Of a stretch of DNA of 64,000 nt, positions 24,707 through 33,755 are shown in pieces (position 1 is the first letter of the stretch; every line of letters begins with the position of its first letter). Below the pieces are notes generated by a model that saw only the letters and a program-made list of their open reading frames with translations, searched no databases and was not told where the DNA came from. The translations under genes and the position numbers were made by a program. Origin of the DNA: an uncultured Clostridia bacterium. Its GTDB lineage: Bacteria > Bacillota > Clostridia > UBA1381. Location of the stretch: positions 72,794 to 136,793 of the forward strand of contig CAKSUM010000003.1 of assembly GCA_934501535.1 (NCBI GenBank), read 5' to 3'.

Positions 24707-25583
24707 CTTACAAAAAAGATTACCCGAACTGTCCATTTTGCTTGCAGGCAGCCTTTGGGGGCTTACAGGCATATTTGTACGAACGCTGAATACCGTCGGA
24801 CTTGATAATTTTCAGCTCATGTTTTTCCGCAGCATAATCACTGCGGTGAGCGTCAGCGTGTTTTTACTTATCACCGACCGCGATAAAATGAAAATCAATC
24901 CGAAAGATTTATGGTATTTTTTCGGCTCCGGCATATTGAGCTTTTTCATATTTTCCTTATGCTATTTTTACACAATAAGCAATGCCTCGATGTCGGTTGC
25001 CGCAATACTCTTGTATACCGCTCCTTTTTTTGTGATGATAATGTCGGCTGTATTTTTCAAGGAAAAAATAACGGCAGCCAAAATCATCGCTCTGATTATG
25101 GCTGCCGCCGGTTGTTTTATGATTTGCGGTACCGAAAAAAACGTGAAGCTCACACCCGTCATTATATTAATCGGTATCTGTTCCGGCTTTTGTTATGCCC
25201 TGTACAGCATTTTCGGCAGAGTTGCGCTGAAAAAATATTCGTCCGGCACGGTAACTGCCTACACTTTTATTTTTTCCACAATAGGCAGCCTGTTTGTTGT
25301 TGATTTCGGACAGATTGCAAAGGTTGCCGCCGTCAGCCCGGACAGTATTTTTTTCGCCGTCATTTTTGCAGTGGTAAGCTCGCTGCTGCCGTATATTTTT
25401 TACACTTACGGTCTTAAGTATGTCGAGTCCGGAAAAGCGTCAATTATGGCAACAATAGAAACCGTTGTCGCGTCGCTTGCCGGCATAATCGCTTTCGGCG
25501 AAAAGCTTTCTCTGACCGGATTTTCGGGAATGGTTCTTGTTCTTTCCGCCGTTGTTCTGCTCAACCTCAAAAGCTCATCGTGA
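24699..25583 (+). CDS. EamA/DMT-family transporter
   Basis: A 294-residue membrane protein with ten predicted helices in two five-helix EamA repeats. It is typical of drug/metabolite transporters that export amino acids, metabolites or drugs; substrate unknown. The first repeat starts ELSILLAGSLWGLTGIFVRTL and the second around TPVIILIGICSGFCYALYSI. ACGGAGG lies 6 bases before the ATG at 24699 inside recD2; the frame extends upstream, but those codons are recD2 in another frame. The tail overlaps the converging peptidase gene by 9 bases. Confidence 0.9.
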   Translation: MNNLQKRLPELSILLAGSLWGLTGIFVRTLNTVGLDNFQLMFFRSIITAVSVSVFLLITDRDKMKINPKDLWYFFGSGILSFFIFSLCYFYTISNASMSVAAILLYTAPFFVMIMSAVFFKEKITAAKIIALIMAAAGCFMICGTEKNVKLTPVIILIGICSGFCYALYSIFGRVALKKYSSGTVTAYTFIFSTIGSLFVVDFGQIAKVAAVSPDSIFFAVIFAVVSSLLPYIFYTYGLKYVESGKASIMATIETVVASLAGIIAFGEKLSLTGFSGMVLVLSAVVLLNLKSSS

Positions 25584-26756
25584 TACCGTTTCAATCGCTT
25601 TTTGGAGCTGAACATCTTCTTCGGCGGTCAGCTCAGATATTGCCTTATCGGTATCCATTTCAACAGTAATATCCGGCTCAATGCCAATCTGATGTATACA
25701 AATTCCGTTCGGAGTATAGTATTTCGCTGTGGTTATCGATATTCCCGAACCGTCGGTAAACGGATAAACCGTCTGCACAATGCCTTTTCCGTAGGTTTTT
25801 GTGCCGATTACGGTTGCTTTGCCGTAATCTTTCAGCGCACCGGTCAAAACCTCGGACGCAGACGCGCTTCCGCCGTTGACCAGAATTGCCATCGGCATAT
25901 CTATTTCTTTTCTGTCCGAATACACAGTGGAACGTTTACCGTTCTTATCCTCCGTATAAGTAATAATTCCTTTCGGTAAAATCATATCCGCAATCTTGCA
26001 GACAACATTCAAATCACCGCCCGGATTGTCGCGTACGTCTATTATCATTTTTTCCATTCCGGCTGACATAAGCGCGTCTACATTTTCTTTAAATTCATCA
26101 TACGTGCTCTGCGAACCCGGGTCACCGCTCGACTCAAAACCGGTTATTCTTACATATCCTATATTATCAGCCAGCATTTTTGTTTTAACACTGATTTTTT
26201 CCACCTTTTCACGCGTCACCGTAATATCGACGTTTCCCGTTCCCTCACGTTCCAGCGTAAATTCAACCGATGTACCCTCATCGCCGTTTTTCAGGTATGT
26301 AGCCGCATCAGAAAGCTCATCTGCTCCATAATACCTTCCGTCAATCGTTACAATAGCATCACCCGAACGCATGCCTGCTTTTTCTGCCGGGCTGTCCTCC
26401 ATGGGCGCTACCACAACAAGTCTGTTTTTTTCCTCATCTGCTCCGAGCGTTGCGCCTATTCCCACATATGTTGACGTGACATTGCTTTTGTACGAAGTAA
26501 AATCTTCCGGCGGATAATAATTCGTATACGGATCGTCAACCGCCGCAGCCATAGCCATTGCGGCATAATCCGCCATTTTATCTTCATCAACCTCAAAAAG
26601 CGAATAATCTGACAGCATTTTCTTTACAGCCGTAATCTTCTGCAACGCCTTTCCGTCACCGGTTACATAGGAAACATCACGCACAACATTGGTTACCAGG
26701 CATACAATAAACGCAGTTAACGCAATCGTTATAACAAAGCTTTTTTTGCTGTTCAT
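25575..26756 (-). CDS. C-terminal processing peptidase (S41 family, CtpA/CtpB-like)
   Basis: A membrane-anchored serine protease facing outward, 393 residues. After an N-terminal signal-anchor (about 8-28) comes a PDZ domain (about 85-180: YVGIGATLGADEEKN, AEKAGMRSGDAIVTIDG). The S41 catalytic core follows, with Ser in GGSASASEV (about 300) and Lys in TKTYGKGIVQTV (about 325). Such peptidases process envelope proteins; Bacillus CtpB activates sporulation signalling. I chose MNSKK at 26756 (GGAGG 8 bases upstream). It closes the ftsE-ftsX-M23-ctp group. Confidence 0.93.
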   Translation of the reverse strand: MNSKKSFVITIALTAFIVCLVTNVVRDVSYVTGDGKALQKITAVKKMLSDYSLFEVDEDKMADYAAMAMAAAVDDPYTNYYPPEDFTSYKSNVTSTYVGIGATLGADEEKNRLVVVAPMEDSPAEKAGMRSGDAIVTIDGRYYGADELSDAATYLKNGDEGTSVEFTLEREGTGNVDITVTREKVEKISVKTKMLADNIGYVRITGFESSGDPGSQSTYDEFKENVDALMSAGMEKMIIDVRDNPGGDLNVVCKIADMILPKGIITYTEDKNGKRSTVYSDRKEIDMPMAILVNGGSASASEVLTGALKDYGKATVIGTKTYGKGIVQTVYPFTDGSGISITTAKYYTPNGICIHQIGIEPDITVEMDTDKAISELTAEEDVQLQKAIETVSR

Positions 26757-26817
26757 TCTCCAAACCTCCAAATCATATATACTTTATCTTATGCATTTTT
26801 TTCGGTAATATTATAAG

Positions 26818-26850
26818 AGCCGCGGCAAAATATCACTTATGCCGCAGCCC
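26818..26850 (-). terminator. Hairpin after the M23 gene
   Basis: GCTGCGGC and GCCGCGGC pair (one G-T) around a 14-base loop between the M23 and S41 genes. There is no long T-run, so partial read-through into the peptidase gene is likely. Confidence 0.45.
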
Positions 26851-26863
26851 ATTAAAACAAATA

Positions 26864-28000
26864 TTACAGATATCCTGCCGGATTTACCGCGCTTCCTCCG
26901 GTACGTACCTCAAAATGCAGGTGGTTTCCGGTGGAATTTCCCGTAGAACCGACTTTAGCGATAGCCTGTCCGCGTTTAACCGACTGACCGGCGCTTACAG
27001 ACAAACTGCTGCAATGTCCGTACAGCGTTACGTATCCGCCGCCGTGGTTCACCGTTACGCAGTATCCGTAGCCCCCGTTCCAGCCGGCTGTAAGCACAAC
27101 GCCGTCCTCCGCGGCAAGTATGGAAGTCCCGTAAGGCGCCGCATAGTCAATTCCGCTGTGCAGTTTCCGTGTTTTTGTTATCGGGTGTATTCTCCAGCCA
27201 TACGGAGAACTTATCTTCGAGTAGCTTGTCAGCGGAAAACCGAATTTACCGTTGCCGCTGTATGTCACGGTTTTTTGGCTTGCCGCTTTGAGTGCGGAAG
27301 CAATTTGTGCGTTAAGCTGTTTTTCCGCTTTTTCAGCCTCTTCCTCCTGCTTTTTCAGCTCATTAATGTCATTGTTAAGCGCGCTGATAATTTTTTCTTT
27401 TTCAGCCTTTTTACTCTCGATTGCACTTTGTTTGCTCTCAAGAATTTTACGCGCCTCAACCTGTTCGTTCTTTTCCGTTTCAACAGCTTTTTTAGCCTCG
27501 GACAGCTGCGTAATCTGCGCCTCAAAGCCATCCATCATCTCATTATCATGCTTTAAAATGGATTCCACGACAGAAATGCGCGTAAACAAATCCGATATGC
27601 CGTCCGCCTGCAAAATCAAATCAAGATATGATGTGGTTCCGCTTTCGTATATTACCTTCATGCGCTTTTTCAGCTGCTTATCCGTCTTTTTCAGCTCGTT
27701 GTCCAGGTTGGTTATTTCCTTGCTCTTTGCCTGTATTTCGGCATTTTTTTCGTCAATAACCGACTGAACATCATCAATATCGTCCTGCAAGCTTGCTATA
27801 TCGACATCAAGCGCATCTTTCTGGGCTTTTTGCGTATTCTTTTCCGCCTGCTTTGACTGTATCTGCTTTTTCGTCTGCTCTGCCTTTTTCTGATTAGCCG
27901 ATAAATCTTCTTTTAACTGGCTCACGCTTTTTGCCGCATATGCCGTCCCCGAAAACATCAGGGACAAGGCTACCGCCAGTGCCGTTAATCCTTTCTTCAT
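26864..28000 (-). CDS. EnvC-like murein hydrolase activator / M23 peptidase
   Basis: A 378-residue exported protein: signal peptide (LTALAVALSLMFSGTAYA), a long coiled coil (about 30-235, rich in Lys, Gln and Glu), then a C-terminal LytM/M23 domain. The zinc ligands appear complete: H and D in HSGIDYAAP, and HLHFE near the end. It could therefore be an active endopeptidase, unlike E. coli EnvC. The coiled-coil plus M23 architecture directly after ftsEX is the classic FtsEX-controlled cell-wall hydrolase system. ATG 28000 has AGGAGG 6 bases upstream. Confidence 0.92.
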   Translation of the reverse strand: MKKGLTALAVALSLMFSGTAYAAKSVSQLKEDLSANQKKAEQTKKQIQSKQAEKNTQKAQKDALDVDIASLQDDIDDVQSVIDEKNAEIQAKSKEITNLDNELKKTDKQLKKRMKVIYESGTTSYLDLILQADGISDLFTRISVVESILKHDNEMMDGFEAQITQLSEAKKAVETEKNEQVEARKILESKQSAIESKKAEKEKIISALNNDINELKKQEEEAEKAEKQLNAQIASALKAASQKTVTYSGNGKFGFPLTSYSKISSPYGWRIHPITKTRKLHSGIDYAAPYGTSILAAEDGVVLTAGWNGGYGYCVTVNHGGGYVTLYGHCSSLSVSAGQSVKRGQAIAKVGSTGNSTGNHLHFEVRTGGSAVNPAGYL

Positions 28001-28010
28001 AGTAAGCCTC

Positions 28011-28913
28011 CTATACATGCAGGTATTTTCTCATTGAAATTGCACTTCCGGCAATGCCTATAAGGCAGCCGAACACCACGAAAATCACACCGATTACCGG
28101 AGCTATTTCACGCAGACCGACAAGCTCGATAACCTTTATTGCCGATGTGCTCAAGCGCTTTAACAGCGCAAAATATCCCCAAAATACCACCATGAAAGCA
28201 AATACTGCTCCCGAAAAGCCTATGATAAGCCCCTCCAGCACGAACGGAACGCGGATAAACCTGTCCGTTGCGCCGATATATTTCATTATATTAATTTCCT
28301 TGCGGCGGTTAAACACCGTAAGCTTAACTGTATTTGAAATAATTACTATCGCAATCGCCAGCAATACCAGCATTATTGCAATACTGACTTTTTTGGCAAG
28401 GCTCGAAATTGATAAAACTATATTTACAACGTCTTGCTTGTTTACTACCTTTTCTACGTCCGGTATCTGCTGCAGAGCCTCAACCGTTGTGTCCGTTTTC
28501 GCTATATCGGTCAAGATAATTTTATACGAATCGCTGAACGGGTTATCCTCATCAAATCCGTCAAGCATATTTTCCTTGCCGGCAAACATGTCCTGTTTTG
28601 CATATTCAAGCGTCTGTTCCTTGGTGAACAGGGACGCCTCCTTTACGTTGTCAACCGCCCTTATTTCATTTCCGATTGCCTCAACACGCTCAGGCGCGGT
28701 ATTTTCATTGATATACAGCTGAACCTCGCACTGATCCTTGATTTTGTCGGTAATGTAATTAACATTAATCGATAAAATGGCAAATACGCCCAGAATAATC
28801 AGACAGCACGCAATTGTAAACAGTGACGCGATGCTCATGAGTCCGTTGCGCGAAACATTTTTTTTCGCTTCCGAGAAAGAATACTTAAACTTCGACAGCT
28901 TCAACGTATTCAC
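28011..28913 (-). CDS. ftsX: Cell division protein FtsX
   Basis: Membrane partner of FtsE that transmits ATP hydrolysis to an extracellular murein hydrolase. 300 residues with the expected topology: one N-terminal helix (about 27-47), a large extracellular loop (about 50-165) and three C-terminal helices with KEINIMKYIGATDRFIRVPFVLEG between the first two. The GTG at 28913 has GAGG 6 bases upstream and lies inside ftsE (29-base overlap), so the two are translationally coupled. Confidence 0.94.
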   Translation of the reverse strand: MNTLKLSKFKYSFSEAKKNVSRNGLMSIASLFTIACCLIILGVFAILSINVNYITDKIKDQCEVQLYINENTAPERVEAIGNEIRAVDNVKEASLFTKEQTLEYAKQDMFAGKENMLDGFDEDNPFSDSYKIILTDIAKTDTTVEALQQIPDVEKVVNKQDVVNIVLSISSLAKKVSIAIMLVLLAIAIVIISNTVKLTVFNRRKEINIMKYIGATDRFIRVPFVLEGLIIGFSGAVFAFMVVFWGYFALLKRLSTSAIKVIELVGLREIAPVIGVIFVVFGCLIGIAGSAISMRKYLHV

Positions 28914-29580
28914 CCCCTACCTCATCGCGCACTATTTTTCCGTCCTGGATTTCGATAACGCGCTTTTTCATTTCATCAACAATGTCTTTTGCATGCGTCG
29001 CCATAATTATGGTTGTGCCCATGCGGTTTATTTCTTCAAATATCTCCATGATTTCCATAGCTGTTTTCGGGTTCAGGTTGCCCGTAGGCTCGTCCGCAAT
29101 AAGAATAAGCGGATGATTTACAAGCGCCCTTGCAAGCGCAACACGCTGCTGTTCGCCGCCCGAAAGCTGGCGCGGAAACATTTTTGCTTTATAGTTAAGT
29201 CCCACTTCGTTTAACACTTCGGGGACGCGTTTTCTGATTTCACGTCTGCCTGCGCCTACAATGCGCATGGCAAATTCAACATTTTCATATACCGTCCGGT
29301 CCTCCAGCAGGCGGAAATCCTGAAATACCACGCCCATTTTTCTGCGGAGAAACGGGATTTCTTTATCCGGCAGCTTTGTAACGTCTATGCCGTCGAGGAA
29401 CACCTGGCCCTCCGTCACATTCGTTTCGCGCATAATCAGCTTTGTAATAGTGGTCTTACCGGCTCCGCTCGAACCGACCAAAAATACAAATTCACCGTTT
29501 TCGATTTTAAAACTGGCATTTTCAAGCGCAACATTGCCGGCGTCCTCAAACCGTTTGGTTACATTCACAAATTCTATCAT
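28885..29580 (-). CDS. ftsE: Cell division ATP-binding protein FtsE
   Basis: ABC ATPase of the FtsEX complex, 231 residues. Walker A GSSGAGKTTITKLI (about 36-49), signature LSGGEQQRVALARAL, and the FtsE-typical Walker B extension LIADEPTGNLNPKTAMEIMEI are all visible. FtsEX recruits and gates a cell-wall hydrolase during division or elongation; the M23 protein two genes downstream is the obvious partner. AAAGGAAG is 15 bases before the ATG, farther than ideal. Confidence 0.95.
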   Translation of the reverse strand: MIEFVNVTKRFEDAGNVALENASFKIENGEFVFLVGSSGAGKTTITKLIMRETNVTEGQVFLDGIDVTKLPDKEIPFLRRKMGVVFQDFRLLEDRTVYENVEFAMRIVGAGRREIRKRVPEVLNEVGLNYKAKMFPRQLSGGEQQRVALARALVNHPLILIADEPTGNLNPKTAMEIMEIFEEINRMGTTIIMATHAKDIVDEMKKRVIEIQDGKIVRDEVGGEYVEAVEV

Positions 29581-29641
29581 TTTCTGACCGTTGCTTCCTT
29601 TCCGGGCGCGGAATACAAATTCCTGCCCTTATAAATCGGAA

Positions 29642-29663
29642 TGTGCGGCAAAAATACCGCACA
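29642..29663 (-). terminator. Hairpin after the PucR-type gene
   Basis: TGTGCGG (29642-29648) pairs with CCGCACA (29657-29663). The T-run on - is absent, so termination strength is doubtful. Confidence 0.4.
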
Positions 29664-29669
29664 TAAATT

Positions 29670-30755
29670 TTATATTTTCATAGGATTGGAGGTTAAATAT
29701 TTATGAACCATCATCGCAACCTTAAAGACAATCGCCTGGTCAAATTTCCGCAGGTCAAGTCCCGTAAGCTTGTAGATTTTCTCCAGCCTGTACACAAGCG
29801 TATTCCTATGTACAAACAGCTGGCGCGACGTTTCCGATACATTCAGGTCATTTTCAAAAAATTTGTTTATGGTAAGGATTGTTTCCGTATCAAGCAGGGA
29901 TATATCTCCCTTTTTGAATACCTCCTGCAAAAACAGTTCGCAAAGCTTTATCGGCAGCTGATAAATCAGACGTCCTATTCCGAGGTTGTCATAGTTTAAA
30001 ATTGCCTTTTCCTCATCAAATACCTTTCCGACCTCAAGAGCAATCTGCGCTTCTTTATATGACGTATTGAGCTGGTTTATATTCTCCGATACCGAGCTTA
30101 CGCCAACCAAAATACTCATCATGGTTTCGGAATGAACCGTATCCAAAATCTGATGCGCTATGGCATTTATCGTTTCCGAATCGGAATCATCGCGCAGTTC
30201 TTTAATCAAAACAATATTGCTGCTGTCAATATTAATCACAAAATCGCGTTCCTTGTCCGGGAACATGTTCCGGATTACTTCATATATACCGATTTCGCCC
30301 TTTTTCAGCACTTTAATGTAGTACACGGCACGCGGAACCTCAACCTCCACATGCAGCTCCAGCGCTTTCTGATGCAGGTCAAAAGCAAGCATATTATCAA
30401 ATATGATATTCTGCATAAAAATTGTCTTATCATACTTTTCGTCATAATAATGCCGTACATTATTTGCCGTAACTGTTATGGAATTACAGCAGTACCGTGA
30501 AATTTCATCGGTGCCCTCGACATATACTATATATTCGGGATACGGCTTGCCCTCAATGAGTCTTACCGTGTACCCCTCTCTCACGAAAAGCTTGTCATTT
30601 TCCGCAGCAGCGCTGACAAGTTCCTCCACAATATCCTCGGAAATTTCCGGGCCGTTCGCCGCAAGCACCAGCCCCGTCGCATCGGCAATTCCGAATTTTT
30701 TCGGGAATACCTCCGCCATTTGCGTAATTATATCCTGAAAAGCCTTACTTATCAT
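29670..30755 (-). CDS. PucR/CdaR-family helix-turn-helix regulator
   Basis: A 361-residue regulator. Residues about 1-115 form a sugar-diacid-recognition-like N-terminal sensor (ITQMAEVFPKKFGIADATGLVLAAN). A middle GGDEF-related region follows, and the C-terminal PucR helix-turn-helix reads DLNVSETSRQLFVHRNTLVYRLEKI (about 303-327). CdaR proteins respond to glycerate or sugar diacids; PucR proteins respond to purine breakdown. Neither pathway is encoded nearby, so the ligand is unknown. It has its own promoter and sits upstream of ftsEX with an 89-base gap. Confidence 0.85.
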   Translation of the reverse strand: MISKAFQDIITQMAEVFPKKFGIADATGLVLAANGPEISEDIVEELVSAAAENDKLFVREGYTVRLIEGKPYPEYIVYVEGTDEISRYCCNSITVTANNVRHYYDEKYDKTIFMQNIIFDNMLAFDLHQKALELHVEVEVPRAVYYIKVLKKGEIGIYEVIRNMFPDKERDFVINIDSSNIVLIKELRDDSDSETINAIAHQILDTVHSETMMSILVGVSSVSENINQLNTSYKEAQIALEVGKVFDEEKAILNYDNLGIGRLIYQLPIKLCELFLQEVFKKGDISLLDTETILTINKFFENDLNVSETSRQLFVHRNTLVYRLEKIYKLTGLDLRKFDQAIVFKVAMMVHKYLTSNPMKI

Positions 30756-30791
30756 AATACTTCCTCCACGAATTTCGTTTCATTCCTCTCC

Positions 30792-30820
30792 ATTATATCA
30801 TATAAATTCAGAAATGTATA
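30792..30820 (-). promoter_or_regulatory. Promoter of the PucR-type gene
   Basis: On the - strand, TATACA (30815-30820) and TATAAT (30792-30797) are 17 bases apart, about 37 bases before the start. Confidence 0.55.
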
Positions 30821-30952
30821 GTTTTTTTTACTTATTTTTTTAAAAAAAGTTACAATTTCTTCATATATTTGTTAAATTGCAACAATGATATACAGCATTT
30901 TCCCTTAAAACGGCACAAAAAAATATATTTTTCTCCGCATCGTGAATATTAA

Positions 30953-30981
30953 TTGACTTAAAACCGATTTTGTAATATAAT
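30953..30981 (+). promoter_or_regulatory. Promoter of rsmG
   Basis: TTGACT (30953-30958) and TATAAT (30976-30981), 17-base spacer, about 32 bases before the start. Confidence 0.75.
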
Positions 30982-31012
30982 AATGTTAGAAAATTCAAAA
31001 AAGGATACGAAT

Positions 31013-31744
31013 ATGAAAAATTTTTTAGAGAACGGATTTCGTGAGCTTCAGATTGACGCTGACGAAAAACAGCTTTTTCAGCTGACGGAATATGCAAGAT
31101 TGCTTAAAGAATGGAATGAGAAAATGAACCTCACCGCAATATGCGATGATGAAGGCATTGCCGCAAAACATTTTCTCGACAGTGCCTCGGCACTTTTAAC
31201 CGGACATGTTAACGGCAAAGTTATCGATGTGGGCACAGGCGCCGGTTTCCCCGGGCTTGTCCTTAAAATAATGAAGCCGGAAATTGATTTGACCTTGCTG
31301 GATTCGCTTAACAAAAGGCTGACTTTTCTTAAAGCGGTTTCGGAGGAAATAGGCACCGCGGCGCAGTTTATACACGCACGCGCGGAGGACGGCGGACGCA
31401 TGTACCGCGCACAGTTTGACACGGTTGTGTCGCGTGCGGTTGCAAATATGACGGTTTTGTCGGAATTATGTCTGCCGTTTTTGAAAATCGGCGGATATTT
31501 CCTTGCACTCAAAGGCCCGCTTGCCGGAGAGGAGCTGGAGGACGCCAAACGCGCCATTCATATCCTCGGCGGAGAGGTATCCGACATTTTATCCGTAAAA
31601 ATACCTTTTACCGACTTAAACCACAAAATTATAATTGTAAAAAAAGTACGACAAACTCCGCAGCAATATCCCCGTAAACCCGGCATTGCGACAAAAACCC
31701 CTATCGGAAATTGTTATAATCTGAAAAAAAAGCCGATAAAGTAA
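31013..31744 (+). CDS. rsmG: 16S rRNA (guanine-N7) methyltransferase G
   Basis: RsmG/GidB methylates N7 of a conserved 16S rRNA guanine (G527 in E. coli) using S-adenosylmethionine. It has 243 residues. KEWNEKMNLTAI (about 33-44) and the SAM-binding loop VIDVGTGAGFPGLVLKI (about 73-89) are clear, with SRAVANMTVLSELCLPFLK further on. The ATG at 31013 is preceded by AAAGGA; an in-frame ATG at 30983 overlaps the promoter region and is rejected. Followed by noc, the Bacillus gene order. Confidence 0.96.
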   Translation: MKNFLENGFRELQIDADEKQLFQLTEYARLLKEWNEKMNLTAICDDEGIAAKHFLDSASALLTGHVNGKVIDVGTGAGFPGLVLKIMKPEIDLTLLDSLNKRLTFLKAVSEEIGTAAQFIHARAEDGGRMYRAQFDTVVSRAVANMTVLSELCLPFLKIGGYFLALKGPLAGEELEDAKRAIHILGGEVSDILSVKIPFTDLNHKIIIVKKVRQTPQQYPRKPGIATKTPIGNCYNLKKKPIK

Positions 31745-31760
31745 TATTTGTCGGTTTTTT
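31726..31760 (+). terminator. Terminator overlapping the rsmG stop codon
   Basis: CCGATAAA and TTTGTCGG pair (one G-T type mismatch) across the stop codon region, followed by seven Ts. Confidence 0.6.
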
Positions 31761-31795
31761 TGGCGAACGGTTTTTCTTCCATTTATCCGAAAATA

Positions 31796-31804
31796 TGTTA
31801 TAAT
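31796..31804 (+). promoter_or_regulatory. Extended -10 promoter of noc
   Basis: TGTTATAAT: TATAAT at 31799-31804 with the TG of an extended -10. No good -35 is present. The predicted first base (about 31811) falls at the foot of the leader stem. Confidence 0.6.
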
Positions 31805-31811
31805 TCAATTA

Positions 31812-31905
31812 GTAAGACGGTCTATTCCATGTATTATATGTATATGTGTATCAGCTCCTTAATATGTGTACATTTACCCCCCGACTGTTTCACGGACCGT
31901 CTTAC
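31812..31905 (+). promoter_or_regulatory. Closed-stem leader RNA of noc
   Basis: GTAAGACGGTC (31812-31822) and GACCGTCTTAC (31895-31905) are perfect 11-bp complements that would close a 94-base domain. The domain runs from the transcript's 5' end to about 20 bases before the noc ribosome-binding site. The interior contains repeated TATGTGTA and a CCCCCC run. It matches no riboswitch family that I recognise. Confidence 0.5.
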
Positions 31906-31940
31906 GCCTTCCAAAAAAACATACGAAAGGATAATTTTAT

Positions 31941-32741
31941 ATGCAAGTATTCAGACCGAAAGAACGGGAAAACATGAAAGTTGTAAGTATTCCGCTGCGC
32001 AGCATATTCCCCAATCCGGCGCAGCCGAGAAAATATTTTGATTCAATAAGCCTTGAGGAATTGACAGCTTCAATTGAGGAATTCGGCGTATTGCAGCCGA
32101 TTACCGTGCGAAAAATCCGAAAGGGCTTTGAAATTGTAGCCGGCGAACGGCGGTTTCGTGCGGCGGAAAATGCCGGACTTGACACAATACCGGCTATCAT
32201 CATTAACGTAGATGAAAAAAAATCGGCACTTTTGGCGCTGCTTGAAAATCTTCAGCGCGATGACTTGTCATTTTTTGAAATAGCCGAAAGCTACCAGAGC
32301 CTCATCAGAACCCAGGGGCTTACACAGGAGGAAATCGCAAAAAAATTAGGTAAGTCGCAGTCAACAATTGCGAACAAGCTGCGGCTTCTGCGCTTATATC
32401 CGCGCACCAAGCGGCTCATACAGGAATACGGGCTGTCCGAGCGCCATGCCCGCGCACTTCTCCACTTAACCGACGAAGAGGCACAGCTGCTTGCCGTTCG
32501 CACCATTTATGAAAAAAATCTCAACGTTTCACAGTCGGAAGAACTGATAAAAAAGATGCTCAAAGCGAACTCCTCGTCATCACAGAAGTTCAAGCTGAAA
32601 AGTTTCCGGGATATACGGGTTTTTACCAACACCATTCGCCGTGCACTTGACATCATGCGCGACGGCGGTGTCGATGCCGACATGGAAACCAACTCGTTTG
32701 ACTGGGGAATTGAATATGTTATCAAGGTCAAGAACGAATAG
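31941..32741 (+). CDS. noc: Nucleoid occlusion protein Noc (ParB family)
   Basis: A ParB-like CTP-dependent DNA clamp. In Bacillus Noc blocks Z-ring assembly over the nucleoid; it is encoded beside rsmG, as here. The 266 residues contain the ParB N-terminal elements (IPLRSIFPNPAQPRKYF, FGVLQPITVRK, AGERRFRAAENAGL with the CTPase box). The helix-turn-helix region is LTQEEIAKKLGKSQSTIANKLRLLRLYP (about 128-155). Noc and ParB/Spo0J are hard to separate by sequence; synteny and the absence of parA next door favour Noc. GAAAGGA lies 10 bases before the ATG. Confidence 0.9.
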   Translation: MQVFRPKERENMKVVSIPLRSIFPNPAQPRKYFDSISLEELTASIEEFGVLQPITVRKIRKGFEIVAGERRFRAAENAGLDTIPAIIINVDEKKSALLALLENLQRDDLSFFEIAESYQSLIRTQGLTQEEIAKKLGKSQSTIANKLRLLRLYPRTKRLIQEYGLSERHARALLHLTDEEAQLLAVRTIYEKNLNVSQSEELIKKMLKANSSSSQKFKLKSFRDIRVFTNTIRRALDIMRDGGVDADMETNSFDWGIEYVIKVKNE

Positions 32742-32820
32742 CCGCCGGCTCATGCCGATTTACTTAAAGCACAGCCGGGTATTCCGTTCCGGGGCAAAAA
32801 ACATTTTTTTACAAAAATCA

Positions 32821-32870
32821 AACGCATCTTCAGCCGCGCATATGTACGTACGGCAAAAGATGCGTTTTCT
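32821..32870. terminator. Terminator between convergent noc and radC
   Basis: AACGCATCTT (32821-32830) pairs perfectly with AAGATGCGTT (32857-32866); T-runs follow on + and A-rich sequence precedes for the - strand. Confidence 0.85.
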
Positions 32871-32920
32871 TCATTTTTCATTTTGCTGCGGTCAATCGGC
32901 GAACACCGCATAATCTCCGA

Positions 32921-33637
32921 TTACCGTTCAAGAATTTTAAAATTCTGCTGCAGGCTTATCACACGTTCGCCGGCAACGATTACGTGGTCAACCAGCCGCA
33001 CATCGACAAAATTAAGTGCAAGCTCTATCGCTTTTGTCAAATATAAATCCGATTTGGACGGTATGGGGTTTCCGCCCGGGTGATTATGCGCAAGCATCAA
33101 ATAAGGATACTTTTCATCTACAGCCACCTTTACCACATCACGCGTACGGAGTGTTGTTGCATTTATCGTCCCCTCCGACATTTTTCTGATTTTACGGACA
33201 ACACAATTTCTATCAAGCAGTAAAACATATGCCGTTTCATCTGTTTTTCCGTAAAACAGGCTCTTTATGTACAGGTGAATATTTTCCGGCGTAAGCCGCG
33301 CCTCCATTATATCATTGACGCTGTTAATGTATTTGCGCGTCGCCGCCATGATTACTTTAAACAGCATCGCCGAGTGCTCGCTCAAACCGTCTATTCGGGT
33401 AAGATTCTCCGTATCCGCCTCAAGAATGTCCTTGAGTGAACCGTATTCGTTTAACATTCTGTGCGCCAGCTCATTGGTATTTTTCTGAGGAATCGCATAA
33501 AATAATATCAGTTCGAGAAATTCATGGTCTTCAAGCGCATCAAGCCCGTATTCCAGAAACTTCTTTTTAAGTCTTTGTCTGTGATACTTATGAATATTTT
33601 CTTCGTCTTTTTTGTTATCTTTTGCTTTCTTTTCCAT
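32921..33637 (-). CDS. radC: RadC/MPN-domain protein
   Basis: A 238-residue RadC-family protein. An N-terminal UPF0758 helix-hairpin-helix region (NLTRIDGLSEHSAMLFKVIMAA) leads to a C-terminal JAB/MPN metalloprotease-like domain. Its JAMM motif AHNHPGGNPIPSKSDLYLT is complete (H-x-H-P-G-G ... S-x-x-D). The historical DNA-repair role is not supported in most studies, and the activity is uncertain. I chose MEKKAKDNKK at 33637; the frame is open further upstream but that stretch is unlike RadC proteins. Confidence 0.93.
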   Translation of the reverse strand: MEKKAKDNKKDEENIHKYHRQRLKKKFLEYGLDALEDHEFLELILFYAIPQKNTNELAHRMLNEYGSLKDILEADTENLTRIDGLSEHSAMLFKVIMAATRKYINSVNDIMEARLTPENIHLYIKSLFYGKTDETAYVLLLDRNCVVRKIRKMSEGTINATTLRTRDVVKVAVDEKYPYLMLAHNHPGGNPIPSKSDLYLTKAIELALNFVDVRLVDHVIVAGERVISLQQNFKILER

Positions 33638-33755
33638 CAGTTTAAACCCCTTGAATTTAACAAATTGATTGAAACGCATGCAGCCGTTCGCCGTACTGCA
33701 CACCTCGCTTATTTTCTGTAATCCGGCACAGCAACAGCGGCTGTTTGATTTCTTC

